This document shows positions 23,709 through 31,796 of a DNA stretch of 32,361 nt, piece by piece. The stretch covers positions 1-32,361 of the forward strand of contig CASBPX010000084.1 in the NCBI GenBank assembly GCA_949127735.1, given 5' to 3'. The position numbers and the translations under genes were made by a program. The notes beneath the pieces were generated by a model that worked only from the letters and a program-made list of their open reading frames with translations, was not told the DNA's origin and made no database searches. Each line of letters opens with the position of its first letter. Within the stretch, counting starts at the first letter, position 1. This DNA is from Candidatus Obscuribacterales bacterium. GTDB lineage: Bacteria > Cyanobacteriota > Vampirovibrionia > Obscuribacterales > Obscuribacteraceae.

Positions 23709-24380
23709 CTAACGAATATGCTGCTTTAGCTGAGCATATTCCTTCAACGCCTCCGCTGAAATCGTACTGCTTCGAGAATCAAGGACGCCGTCGGATCTCA
23801 ATCTTTCATTAATGGCAATAGCTTCAGAATATTTTGCAGCGGCCTCAACATATCGGTTCCGAGCGTTAAAAAGTCGACCATCATACAATAGAACCTGGGC
23901 TAGTGCTTTACTCCAACGCACGCGGTCAGAGTGAGGATTATCAATTTGACTTCGAGCTATTTTTTCAATTCGTTCAATCGTCTTATGCGCTTTATCAAAG
24001 TCGCCGTTTTTAAAATAAATCATTGAAAGTTGGGCCAGCTCGTCGCTCACAAGGGCTTTAAACTCATCACTGTTCAGATTGTTGTCTGCTGATTCATAGC
24101 CTCTTACGGATAAATTTTGCATGCTGAGAGCGATTGTATTAAGGCCAAAAGCCAGATAGATGCTCGCACAATAATGGCAACTAAGGCCCTGAATAGCGCA
24201 TGCTATTGCTCGAAACGTTGTGGGTGAGACCCAATACCAGGCTCCAAAAAATAGACCCAACAATAGAAATCCCGTCAGTAGTGTCGAAACGACTAAAGAG
24301 ATGACACCATGCTTTTTCATAAACGGATTATACTTGATAGATAGAGAAGGGATCGGTGATTGGCAATGTGGACAAAGCAT
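23709..24380 (-). CDS. Membrane protein with C-terminal TPR-like helices
   Basis: 223 aa from the ATG at 24378-24380. The start M-L-C-P-H-C-Q looks like half of a zinc ribbon, with a second Cys pair (C-H-Y-C) further on but beyond a membrane span, so metal binding is doubtful. Hydrophobic segments lie at about 25-50 and 66-86. Residues 105-220 are paired amphipathic helices with the TPR pattern A-x-x-x-Y-x-E-A (V-E-A-A-A-K-Y-S-E-A-I-A). It probably binds a partner protein at the membrane. Another start is the ATG at 24318-24320 (residue 21), which would remove the 15-base head-to-head overlap with the gene on the plus strand. It lies just ahead of hrpB. Confidence 0.65.
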   Translation of the reverse strand: MLCPHCQSPIPSLSIKYNPFMKKHGVISLVVSTLLTGFLLLGLFFGAWYWVSPTTFRAIACAIQGLSCHYCASIYLAFGLNTIALSMQNLSVRGYESADNNLNSDEFKALVSDELAQLSMIYFKNGDFDKAHKTIERIEKIARSQIDNPHSDRVRWSKALAQVLLYDGRLFNARNRYVEAAAKYSEAIAINERLRSDGVLDSRSSTISAEALKEYAQLKQHIR

Positions 24381-25004
24381 AAATATAATTTGCTAAAACT
24401 TTCCTATCAGCTTGCGATGCTGCCGATTTTGTTGCTCGTTATGCCGCTTTGCGCATATGGTCAAGAGAACTATGAATCGAATCGTTCAGTGTTCGTAGAA
24501 CGATTGAAATACGGCAGCAGTAAAGGTGTGGGTGAAAAGAACTATCTTGATCGATTGTCACTCATTGAAGAAAAATCAGATGAGCATCAGCGGCTGATAG
24601 ACCTAGAGAAACTGCGGTCGAAGTTAGAAGAACAACTCACGCTTGCAGACAATGGGCCCTTTAACTCTGCCATACAGGAAATACTTGCAAAGATTGTCGA
24701 GGCATGGCCGCATCCAGAAGCCGCAGCATGCATCGAATTTCACATCGATGAAACTTTCAAAGTCGGACACTTAAAATGGATCAAACAATCTGAATCAGCA
24801 CAACTAAATAACCAACTTCTGCTAGCGATTTTAAATCTTGATTTAAACAAAAAAGCAACATACAGAGCAGAAGCTCCTGCCCTTTATCGATTTACTGCAG
24901 AAGGACTCTATCAGGTACTAGCTACCATTGATCCGCAAACAAAGAAGTCTTTTCGATCTTGTATGATCAAGCACCGCTGCTTTGAACAAAATCAAAGCCC
25001 TTAA
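24366..25004 (+). CDS. Exported hypothetical protein
   Basis: 212 aa from the ATG at 24366; a TTG at 24360 in frame is closer to the AAGG upstream and is the alternative. The N-terminus has a basic stretch, then a hydrophobic core (about 14-31) ending at C-A-Y-G-Q, so a signal peptide; the Cys is not in a good lipobox. The rest is mostly helical and charged, with a likely coiled region E-K-L-R-S-K-L-E-E-Q-L. I recognise no domain. Its first bases overlap the start of the divergent TPR-like gene. Confidence 0.6.
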   Translation: MWTKHKYNLLKLSYQLAMLPILLLVMPLCAYGQENYESNRSVFVERLKYGSSKGVGEKNYLDRLSLIEEKSDEHQRLIDLEKLRSKLEEQLTLADNGPFNSAIQEILAKIVEAWPHPEAAACIEFHIDETFKVGHLKWIKQSESAQLNNQLLLAILNLDLNKKATYRAEAPALYRFTAEGLYQVLATIDPQTKKSFRSCMIKHRCFEQNQSP

Positions 25005-25234
25005 CGAAGCGAGTAAGTATTCAATTCCTCCACTTAACAAACTATTGCCTTTTGCAAAAAAGAAGGTAAGGTAGAGGTATGAGATATTAACTGACTACCA
25101 ATGGTCTGCGACAACTTGCCCTCCGGGCTTGGCGCGTGCTGTTGGTTTTTTTGTGCCCATTTTTCGCAGAGATGGGGCCAATTTCCGTTTCTATCAATTC
25201 AGCAAAGGCGGCCTCGGCCGCAAACGAGGAACAA

Positions 25235-26668
25235 ATGAACGTACATATACGTGAAAGTGAAATCGACATCGATGTAGATGTTGGTAATTTAGAAGACCTG
25301 ACTATAGAAAAGAATGTAAACCATGAAGCGATCACACAAGGGTCTCTCTGGATCGCAATCTGGACTCTGTCATGGCCACTATTCTTGAACATGGTAACCA
25401 TCGCCTTTGCCAGCTTCGCTGACATTTGGGTTGCCGGTAAACTTGGTTCGCAAGCTCAAGCCGCCATCGGCGTGAGCGGGCAGATCTCAATCTTTATGAT
25501 ACTCCTGGCAGTGGCACTGTCATCTGGTACGAACGCGCTCGTCAGCCGTTTCTGGGGCGAAGGCGATAAGGCAAAAACAATCGTGGCTGCCAGACAGGCA
25601 CTATTGTTTTCGGCTATATTCGGCATCTTCTCGGCCACTACTGGCCTGATAATTTGCCGCCCACTTTTGCACCTGCTTGGGGCCTCTCCTGAAGTTGAAA
25701 AACTTGGTTGGGAATATTTAAAATTTGATCTGTTGGCTCAGATACCATTTACGGTGCTCTGGGTAAGCAATTCAATTTTTCGCGCCCGTGGCAACACGCG
25801 GGTACCGATGTTGGTTATGGCAATAATCACTGCACAGGTTATCGCTCTCGACTACCTTCTCTGCCTTGGGCCACTCCATTTAGGTTGCGCTGGAATCGGC
25901 ATGTCCTGGGGCATTGCCAGTATCTCCGGTTTGACTTTATCGCTTGTACTGCTCAAGCGCTCAGATTTGGGCGACTGCTTAAACTTGAAAAAGATGTTTG
26001 CAGAAGCATCTGTTGAATGGTTCAAGCGACTGATGAAAATCGGCATCCCAGCCTGTGTGCAAGATTTGGCATGGGTTGGCGGCAACGGAGTATTGCTTAT
26101 AATTTTTGCCCACACCGCTCATCCAACTGCTACTGAAGCAGCGTGGGGAATCGGCTGGAGATTAGAAGAAATGCTTGGTGGTTTTCCTGTATACGCTTTA
26201 AGCATGGCGGTGGCAACAATTGTCGGACAGAACCTGGGAGCTAAACAACCAGAACGGGCGGCAGAAGCCGGCTGGAAAGTTGCTTGGCTCGGTGCAGGGG
26301 TGAACGCGTTAATCGCCATCGTTCTCTTTTTCGGAGCGCGACCACTGGCGTCAGCCATGACTAATGATCCGCTGGTGCTGGAATACACCGTGCAATATTT
26401 GCAAGTTGTCGGCATCGCGCAACCATTTGTGGCCATCTGGTTGATCTTGATGGGAGCCATGAACGGTGCTGGTTACACCACCTGGCCGATGTGGGCATCG
26501 GTAATCTGTTTGGCTGTAATTCGTTTGCCGCTGGCGTGGCTACTGACGATTACATTCAAAATGGGACCAATTGGATGCTGGTATGCGATTGCTATTCCAA
26601 CAGTGATGCTTGGATTGCTCATGCTCTATCAGTTCAGAGTCGGTAAATGGAAATTGCACACCGTGTAA
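25235..26668 (+). CDS. MATE family efflux transporter
   Basis: 477 aa from the ATG at 25235, which has GAGG five bases upstream. Twelve hydrophobic segments are expected in two homologous halves. MATE signs include S-W-P-L-F-L-N-M in helix 1, F-A-D-I-W-V-A-G-K-L-G, F-R-A-R-G-N-T-R-V-P-M, and in the second half G-I-P-A-C-V-Q-D and V-G-Q-N-L-G-A. Such proteins export cationic drugs, dyes or metabolites in exchange for H+ or Na+. The 25 residues before the first helix are unusually acidic (E-S-E-I-D-I-D-V-D-V). The frame is open further upstream to a GTG at 25136 and would add a signal-like stretch. Substrate unknown. Confidence 0.93.
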   Translation: MNVHIRESEIDIDVDVGNLEDLTIEKNVNHEAITQGSLWIAIWTLSWPLFLNMVTIAFASFADIWVAGKLGSQAQAAIGVSGQISIFMILLAVALSSGTNALVSRFWGEGDKAKTIVAARQALLFSAIFGIFSATTGLIICRPLLHLLGASPEVEKLGWEYLKFDLLAQIPFTVLWVSNSIFRARGNTRVPMLVMAIITAQVIALDYLLCLGPLHLGCAGIGMSWGIASISGLTLSLVLLKRSDLGDCLNLKKMFAEASVEWFKRLMKIGIPACVQDLAWVGGNGVLLIIFAHTAHPTATEAAWGIGWRLEEMLGGFPVYALSMAVATIVGQNLGAKQPERAAEAGWKVAWLGAGVNALIAIVLFFGARPLASAMTNDPLVLEYTVQYLQVVGIAQPFVAIWLILMGAMNGAGYTTWPMWASVICLAVIRLPLAWLLTITFKMGPIGCWYAIAIPTVMLGLLMLYQFRVGKWKLHTV

Positions 26669-26700
26669 TTTTGTGCAGTGGGCGGCTATAAATTAGTTGC

Positions 26701-27975
26701 CTACTGCTCTGCCGTACCAAGCCATTTTTCATCTGTCTCTTGTTCATCAAGAGTTTTTTCAGTCGTGTAAACAATTTCTGAATCACGTTGACTGGCAATC
26801 GGCACACCTGCAAGCGCCAGACGCCGCATTGCCTGAACCTCTTGCAAAATCTGCTGTGACGCAGGTTCTTCGAGTGCTTCAACGCTGCATAATTTATCGT
26901 CATTCCTGGCATCAATTGCTGAATTGGCAAAGATAATAAAGGCGATACGTAAAAGCGGAATGATGATAAAGAACGCAGAGTAGGCGAGCAGAATATCAAT
27001 AATGAGCACGAAATGATGCAACACATTAATGGTGGCAATGTGGCGCCAGAGCCACCAACTGCCACAGAGGTTAAACGAGGCAAAAAGAAAAACTCTAATT
27101 AAAGAGAAGTCGGAATAGACACTAAAACTCCAATTTTTCTCAAGCATTGCTTCAGGCAATAGTGCGTCATCTTGTTGCGTCTGGCCGATACCCCGTGGCT
27201 TAAACTGCTCGAAGATATAAACGATATTGCCGCTCTCAGTCACTTCTGGCCTGCCATCAAAACGAGAAAGCACAGCAAAAAGCTCTTTTTCATTATCTTC
27301 GGAAAAACCCGTATACGGTGCGAGCTCCAGGGCTGACACCACTCCACTTTTATGCGCAAGCACCTGAGCGATGGTCCTCCACTTTTCTTCGGTGAAATTA
27401 TAATTGGGGTCGCCGTCGCCAAAGAGAAAAGAAAAACACTCAAGAAAGAAATGACCTTTATTTTCTTTTTTCTTCAACCTGGCCTGGTGTGTCGGTGTAT
27501 AGCTCCAGGAGAAGGCATCGCCGATAGAAGAGAGATCGAGATTGCCGATATCTAACGAGCTGCCACCAGAAAAGTCTGGCGCGTCGTCAGCTTGCATGGC
27601 GGCAAGCAGTGCCACCACTGCTGCTATCAGTAACATAACTATGACCAGAAAGCTGAAGATTAACATGAAGCCAAATGACATACGCACTAAGAAGAACGCG
27701 GCTTCAAAACTGGCCCAGGCCATGGCATAGAGAGCGCTGGTCACGCCCTTGAGCGCATAGTATCCAGAGAAGCCTGGTTCAAATTTATAAGTGATTTGAC
27801 CATCGGCACTGACCGTAAGATTGGCACCAACATCGCCACCAATTTGATTAACGAGCTGATTGGCATGGCTCAGTGAAAGGCCAGTATGCTGCACAACCGC
27901 AGGCACTGTGACGACATTGCCCAGTTCTTCAATGCATTTTATTACTTTCTGCTTCGTTTCAATTGGACTAGCCAT
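26701..27975 (-). CDS. Double winged-helix membrane protein (cyanobacterial/plastid-type family)
   Basis: 424 aa. Two winged-helix repeats, about 8-67 and 196-256, share the pattern ...V(V/T)-x-A-x-x-(L/V)-x-x-x-T-G-x-S... followed by E/D-x-G-(Q/N)-I-x-Y-x-F. Each is followed by a pair of hydrophobic segments (about 85-127 and 290-350). The stretch F-L-F-G-D-G-D-P-N at 183-191 matches, from memory, a signature of an uncharacterised cyanobacterial family with plant chloroplast members (Arabidopsis At5g03900 is annotated loosely with Fe-S cluster biosynthesis). Function is not established. Start at the ATG at 27973, with AGG close upstream; it lies 19 bases after the DUF4239 gene, likely in the same transcript. 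It probably tethers a nucleic-acid- or protein-binding unit at the membrane. Confidence 0.75.
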   Translation of the reverse strand: MASPIETKQKVIKCIEELGNVVTVPAVVQHTGLSLSHANQLVNQIGGDVGANLTVSADGQITYKFEPGFSGYYALKGVTSALYAMAWASFEAAFFLVRMSFGFMLIFSFLVIVMLLIAAVVALLAAMQADDAPDFSGGSSLDIGNLDLSSIGDAFSWSYTPTHQARLKKKENKGHFFLECFSFLFGDGDPNYNFTEEKWRTIAQVLAHKSGVVSALELAPYTGFSEDNEKELFAVLSRFDGRPEVTESGNIVYIFEQFKPRGIGQTQQDDALLPEAMLEKNWSFSVYSDFSLIRVFLFASFNLCGSWWLWRHIATINVLHHFVLIIDILLAYSAFFIIIPLLRIAFIIFANSAIDARNDDKLCSVEALEEPASQQILQEVQAMRRLALAGVPIASQRDSEIVYTTEKTLDEQETDEKWLGTAEQ

Positions 27976-27994
27976 TTCAACCTGCAGCGATTAT

Positions 27995-28870
27995 TTATTT
28001 GGTAACGTCTTTGCCGGGCTCTTTAGCGTCGTGCAAATAATGTGACGCTGTATCAGGCACTGTCATTACACTTTCTTTCAAAAGCAAAAACATTGTCGGT
28101 CTGATTTTCAACTCACCGCTGTACGGATTACTGTAAGCCGAAAGCAGCCAGATGTTTAGGGCCATGGCCGTTGCCACAAGCGTAGTCATCGCGCCTTGAA
28201 TACGGGGAAATTCTGAAGCAAAAATGTAACTAAGTAGTATGACTATCACCGCGCCAAGACCGACAATAAACCACAAAGCCGGTTGCATCGTAGCTTGAGC
28301 CAGCAATATGCGGGCGCGTCTGTGTTCACCCAGGTTTTGCATTGAGGCGATCAAACCTTGCTGCAAATTACTCTGTCTATCATTCTCGGGTACCACGGCC
28401 ACTGTGGCTTCCCAGAGCTTCTGATATGTTACCCAGCCATGGTTGATTTTGACGCGTTGCTCCATAAGGGGCCATTCTTTTTCGATAACGTCATCGACAT
28501 ATTCGCGACAGATTTCTCTCAGTCGTGGTCTGTCAATATCAGAAAGGCCGCGAGCGACGCGGAAAACGCTGGCAACATTGCTCGCTTCTTGCTCGTCGTG
28601 CATGCGGGCGTCGTTGTAGCGGTCCATGGCCGAAGCAATCATGAAACCGAGCAAAACCGCAAAGAGTGTGCCGACTACGCCCATCATCGCCTCGCCGGCG
28701 CTGTGGTGCTGTTCGAGCTCTTCTTTTTTGATGAAACGGTTGACCAGCCATTGCCCGGCAAGGGACAGGCAGACAAAGCCAAATATTAAAAGTGCGGCGT
28801 GAGCTAAGGTATACATGACAGCAGAGGATAGCAAATGAGCGATTGGATGGCTAGTACGCAGACCGCTCAA
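27995..28870 (-). CDS. DUF4239 (bestrophin-like) membrane protein
   Basis: 291 aa from a TTG at 28868-28870 whose bases overlap the TGA stop of prfH (TTGA); an ATG at 28814-28816 is the other option. The topology is four membrane segments, in two pairs (about 20-42/62-82 and 199-220/226-246), with a soluble helical domain of about 110 residues between them. Features such as G-V-V-G-T-L-F-A-V-L-L-G-F-M-I and E-A-S-N-V-A-S-V-F-R-V-A-R are typical of DUF4239, which is grouped with bestrophin-like proteins; a channel role is suspected only. If the TTG start holds, its translation is coupled to prfH, although no functional link is known. Confidence 0.8.
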   Translation of the reverse strand: MSGLRTSHPIAHLLSSAVMYTLAHAALLIFGFVCLSLAGQWLVNRFIKKEELEQHHSAGEAMMGVVGTLFAVLLGFMIASAMDRYNDARMHDEQEASNVASVFRVARGLSDIDRPRLREICREYVDDVIEKEWPLMEQRVKINHGWVTYQKLWEATVAVVPENDRQSNLQQGLIASMQNLGEHRRARILLAQATMQPALWFIVGLGAVIVILLSYIFASEFPRIQGAMTTLVATAMALNIWLLSAYSNPYSGELKIRPTMFLLLKESVMTVPDTASHYLHDAKEPGKDVTK

Positions 28871-29493
28871 GGCGCGAGACTGTAACCCTTACCGATAAAA
28901 GTCTTGACCGGCCGTCCTCGCTCTAACTGAGAATGCTGGTTGTGAAGTCGTAATTTAGAATTCGCGGCTCTTCCTTCGTCGGCAGCTTGCAGCTTTCGCA
29001 TCAAGCGCTCGATTGCCAGATCGCGATTGCGACTTTGCGAACGAGCATCTTGACTGATGGCCACCAGGCCTGTTGGTAAATGCGTGGCTCTAACCGCCGA
29101 ATCGGTTTTGTTGACATGCTGGCCGCCAGGCCCTGATGCACGGCAAGTGTCAATGCGCACATCGCTCAGTCGAAAATCGAGCGACTCGGGCGGGCGTAAA
29201 ACCTGAACGCCGACAAACCAGTTTTTGCGACCATGATTGGGGCGATACGGGCTGGTGCTAACCCATTTGATAGAACCAATCCAGGGCTCCAACCAGGCGG
29301 GCACTGCTTCGCACTCAAGAGAAAATACAATTGATTGAAACGTTCCGGCCTTTTTTCCTTCAACAGCTTCAATCAGTTGTAGCTCTGTCAGCTTAAGTTT
29401 TGCCTCGTCAGAAATAAGTGCGGCAACTTTTGCCGCCACCAGGCAGCATTCATCGGGGCCAACACCTGCACTAATTTGCAACCAGATAATCAT
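28867..29493 (-). CDS. prfH: Peptide chain release factor homologue PrfH
   Basis: 208 aa. It holds a class-I release-factor catalytic domain with the GGQ loop G-P-G-G-Q-H-V-N-K-T-D-S (GGQ at 123-125) and the following basic helix Q-D-A-R-S-Q-S-R-N-R. The stop-codon-reading domain of RF1/RF2 is missing, as is normal for PrfH (about 200 aa). It should free the peptide from ribosomes stalled after cleavage of the 16S rRNA decoding region. In E. coli strains that have it, RtcB2-PrfH protects from colicin E3-type rRNA cleavage by release followed by RNA sealing. The start overlaps the rtcB stop (ATGA), so the pair is coupled. Confidence 0.94.
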   Translation of the reverse strand: MIIWLQISAGVGPDECCLVAAKVAALISDEAKLKLTELQLIEAVEGKKAGTFQSIVFSLECEAVPAWLEPWIGSIKWVSTSPYRPNHGRKNWFVGVQVLRPPESLDFRLSDVRIDTCRASGPGGQHVNKTDSAVRATHLPTGLVAISQDARSQSRNRDLAIERLMRKLQAADEGRAANSKLRLHNQHSQLERGRPVKTFIGKGYSLAP

Positions 29494-30596
29494 CTTTTTA
29501 TAACTCCTGTCTTGTACGTAATTAGTGGCGCCAAAGTGGCGATGACGCTCACGAGCCCGGCACTGACAAGATCGCCAACTACCACATCTATGTCTTTGTA
29601 GGCCTGCGGAGCTTCTTCATAGAGCAGCGCTTTGTCTTCGCAAATTACACGGCCACCAAGTTCGGTGCGCTTCAAATCTTCATTGCTATAACGCTTTTCT
29701 AATTTGCCGCGACATTCAGAGCGCTTCCATTTACGGCCGGCACCATGAGCAAGGGTGGCCAGATTTGTAGTTTGATCTCCACGCGCCACCACCAGGTAGC
29801 TCAAAGTGCCGCGAGAACCAGGTATCACCACCGGCCCTTGATCTGACGGCGCCGCGCCTTTGCGATGAAGCCAACAAGATTGTTGACGGTCGAAGTGCAC
29901 GCCGTTGTGGCAAACATCTAAGAGTTGCCTGCCGCGGGTATTGATTGCACCCATGAATTTCGTGGCAATAATCTGGCGATTTAACTGCGCCCACTTGACG
30001 GCATTGTCGTGATTAGCAAGATAATCATGCGCCTCTATTGATGCGGCCTCATGACCAGCGTTACCAAACTGTTTTTGATGAGTTTGCAAGATATTTTCAC
30101 CCAGGCCGCGAGAGCCACTGTGGACAAGCACGTAGAGGTCGTCTTTAGCGATACCGAAATCGGCAAACAAAACAGGATCGACAATATCTTGCACGCCTTG
30201 CAGTTCAGCGAAATGATTGCCTCCGCCGATAGTGCCCAGCGAATTGTCAAAATTGGTTGGCGCAAGCTTGGCCGAAGCAATCTGTTCACAACAGGCGTCT
30301 ACGCCCATTGATTCAAATGCAGTCAGCTTCTTGACCCACTTATCTAATCTGATTTCTGAGGTGGTGAGATCAGTTTGCCAGAAGCCCATGCCGCAGCCGA
30401 TGTCGTTGCCGACAAGGTGTGGATAGATAAAGCCATCACAGGCAAAGACAGCACCAATAGGAGTGCCTTTACCCGGGTGGAGATCTGGCATGCCGATTGC
30501 CTGGCGCATGCCAGGCAACAGTGACGTTTGATTGAGTTGTTCGATGGCATTGCTTTCAATCCAGTTTTCTGGCGATGAAATTACTTTTGTGGTCAT
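29490..30596 (-). CDS. rtcB: RNA-splicing ligase RtcB, PrfH-linked type
   Basis: 368 aa from the ATG at 30594-30596, with AGGA seven bases upstream; an upstream ATG at 30635 lacks one. RtcB joins RNA 3'-phosphate or 2',3'-cyclic phosphate ends to 5'-OH ends using GTP and Mn2+. All known key residues have equivalents: Asp65 and Cys68 in G-N-D-I-G-C-G-M, Asn127/His128 in G-G-G-N-H-F, His159 in V-H-S-G-S-R-G, His244 in H-R-K-G-A, and the guanylylated His284 in L-A-H-G-A-G-R. It is shorter than housekeeping RtcB (about 400-480 aa), as is usual for the form found with prfH. No archease gene is beside it. Likely substrate: nuclease-cut 16S rRNA. Confidence 0.95.
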   Translation of the reverse strand: MTTKVISSPENWIESNAIEQLNQTSLLPGMRQAIGMPDLHPGKGTPIGAVFACDGFIYPHLVGNDIGCGMGFWQTDLTTSEIRLDKWVKKLTAFESMGVDACCEQIASAKLAPTNFDNSLGTIGGGNHFAELQGVQDIVDPVLFADFGIAKDDLYVLVHSGSRGLGENILQTHQKQFGNAGHEAASIEAHDYLANHDNAVKWAQLNRQIIATKFMGAINTRGRQLLDVCHNGVHFDRQQSCWLHRKGAAPSDQGPVVIPGSRGTLSYLVVARGDQTTNLATLAHGAGRKWKRSECRGKLEKRYSNEDLKRTELGGRVICEDKALLYEEAPQAYKDIDVVVGDLVSAGLVSVIATLAPLITYKTGVIKR

Positions 30597-30640
30597 AACG
30601 GTCCTTTCGTATTTTTCTTCGTATCTATTTTTCATATTCG

Positions 30641-31456
30641 TTAGTCAAGAAACGCGATGGTTTCTGTTTGTACTTCAGTATTCATCAAGACACGGTGCCA
30701 CTGCTCGAGAACGATAGTGGCATGATCTGGGTGACGCACTGAACCTTTAACGAAAACCGTGGCATCTCTAACCATCTGCCGCCAGACAAAAGATTTGGCA
30801 AGAGGGTCTCTGGCAACAAGTGCAGTATGTTCGACTTGAGTTAGTCCTTGCGGATAACGGTTGCAGACCATGACTGTCTCTCCGCCTCTGCGATAGGCGT
30901 AGCGGGCGACGTGTGCTTTGCCACCGGTGCCGCGCACCAGGAGTTCATGTGAACGAACTAGAACAGCCGGCACTACCAGCGATACTGGAATGAAAAACCA
31001 TTCGCCTTGACGTCTGAACGCTTTGGTTTTGCGGCGGTTGCGCTTGGCTTGGCTTAGGCCAGTCTCTTGATGCAGAAGCTCATCTGGTTTGAGCGAGGCT
31101 TTCGCTGCAGCTACAGTGGATACGCCTTCTACAGCGGCAACAAAAAGGTGACGTTCATCTCGGCCGCAAAGAAAATGATCTTTTTGCACAGCGAATCCAT
31201 CGCCATCGAGCTGCCTCGATAGCAACAACAAATGTTTGTCTTGTGCTAACACCTCCAAAACTGAAAGCTCAAGATCTGCTTGGGCGTCTTCGCGAACCGA
31301 TATTTCGAATATTTCCTCTCCTCTTTTTGTGATGATATTGAGGCGCACAGCGGCCACCTGACGCTGGCGACGGCCCCGTAAAAATTCAGTATCGGCAAAT
31401 TTTACGATGACCTTAGCACCAATTTTTCTAAATGATTTTTGCAAGTTGGCAAACAT
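30641..31456 (-). CDS. Unknown protein heading the rtcB-prfH operon
   Basis: 271 aa from the ATG at 31454-31456, with GGAG about seven bases upstream. No signal peptide or membrane span, so cytoplasmic. The sequence is rich in Arg, His and Val and has clear motif-like blocks: L-C-G-R-D-E-R-H-L-F-V-A-A-V (96-109), R-R-Q-G-E-W-F-F-I-P-V (148-158), V-C-N-R-Y-P (197-202), V-R-D-A-T-V-F-V-K-G (229-238), H-P-D-H-A-T-I (242-248) and W-H-R-V (253-256). I have an impression of related proteins in Planctomycetes and similar bacteria, but no domain name. It lies 44 bases before rtcB on the same strand. A role in sensing or preparing broken RNA ends is inference from position; the basic residues and conserved-looking His would allow it. 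Confidence 0.72.
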   Translation of the reverse strand: MFANLQKSFRKIGAKVIVKFADTEFLRGRRQRQVAAVRLNIITKRGEEIFEISVREDAQADLELSVLEVLAQDKHLLLLSRQLDGDGFAVQKDHFLCGRDERHLFVAAVEGVSTVAAAKASLKPDELLHQETGLSQAKRNRRKTKAFRRQGEWFFIPVSLVVPAVLVRSHELLVRGTGGKAHVARYAYRRGGETVMVCNRYPQGLTQVEHTALVARDPLAKSFVWRQMVRDATVFVKGSVRHPDHATIVLEQWHRVLMNTEVQTETIAFLD

Positions 31457-31796
31457 ATATTTCTCCAGATGCTCGCAGCAAAACACCTCGCTGCAAACGA
31501 AGTAAAAAACAATGCACGATGCGAAGATGCCAGTTAAACTCTGGTTCTGCAGCGGGCGCTAATATAAGTTGTTAGTTACCGCAGCATGGCAATGCCAGTG
31601 CAATGGATTCAACAATAAATAACAGAAACTCTGGTTCCGTCAGATCGAATGTCCCAAGTACAAAGCAGGGGCTGTGAGCCCTTAGAGCGATATGCTGCTG
31701 TGCGAAGTACTTCGGGAAAACATGATCTTCACCTCGAAAAATGGGAGGAACTTAAAAACCATTCTATCAAGCGGAGAACTTATGTCAAGGGCGAAT
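31457..31796 (-). promoter_or_regulatory. Upstream region of the rtcB-prfH operon
   Basis: 340 bases without a convincing gene. A 12-bp direct repeat lies at 31536-31547 and 31626-31637; a hairpin AGGGGCT-gtg-AGCCCTT lies at 31667-31683; TGGCA-A-TGCCA is a short palindrome at 31587-31597. A 30-codon frame with a GGAG site starts on the plus strand at 31782, but it runs antisense into the TonB-like gene and is weakly supported. The operon promoter is expected here; I see no clear -35/-10. Confidence 0.5.
31536..31637 (-). repeat. 12-bp direct repeat upstream of the rtcB operon
   Basis: On the minus strand GAACCAGAGTTT occurs at 31626-31637 and again at 31536-31547, 90 bases apart, with a C two bases before each copy. 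Both lie within 185 bases of the first gene's ATG. This suits two binding sites for an activator or repressor of the repair operon. Confidence 0.45.

Noticed and set aside
31588..31603. A near -24/-12 (sigma-54) promoter on the minus strand, TTGCAC-N5-TTGCC, upstream of the rtcB operon; attractive because E. coli rtcBA is sigma-54 dependent.
   Set aside because: The nearly invariant GG at -24 reads TG, and Cyanobacteria lack sigma-54; for their relatives I cannot assume it. Likely chance.
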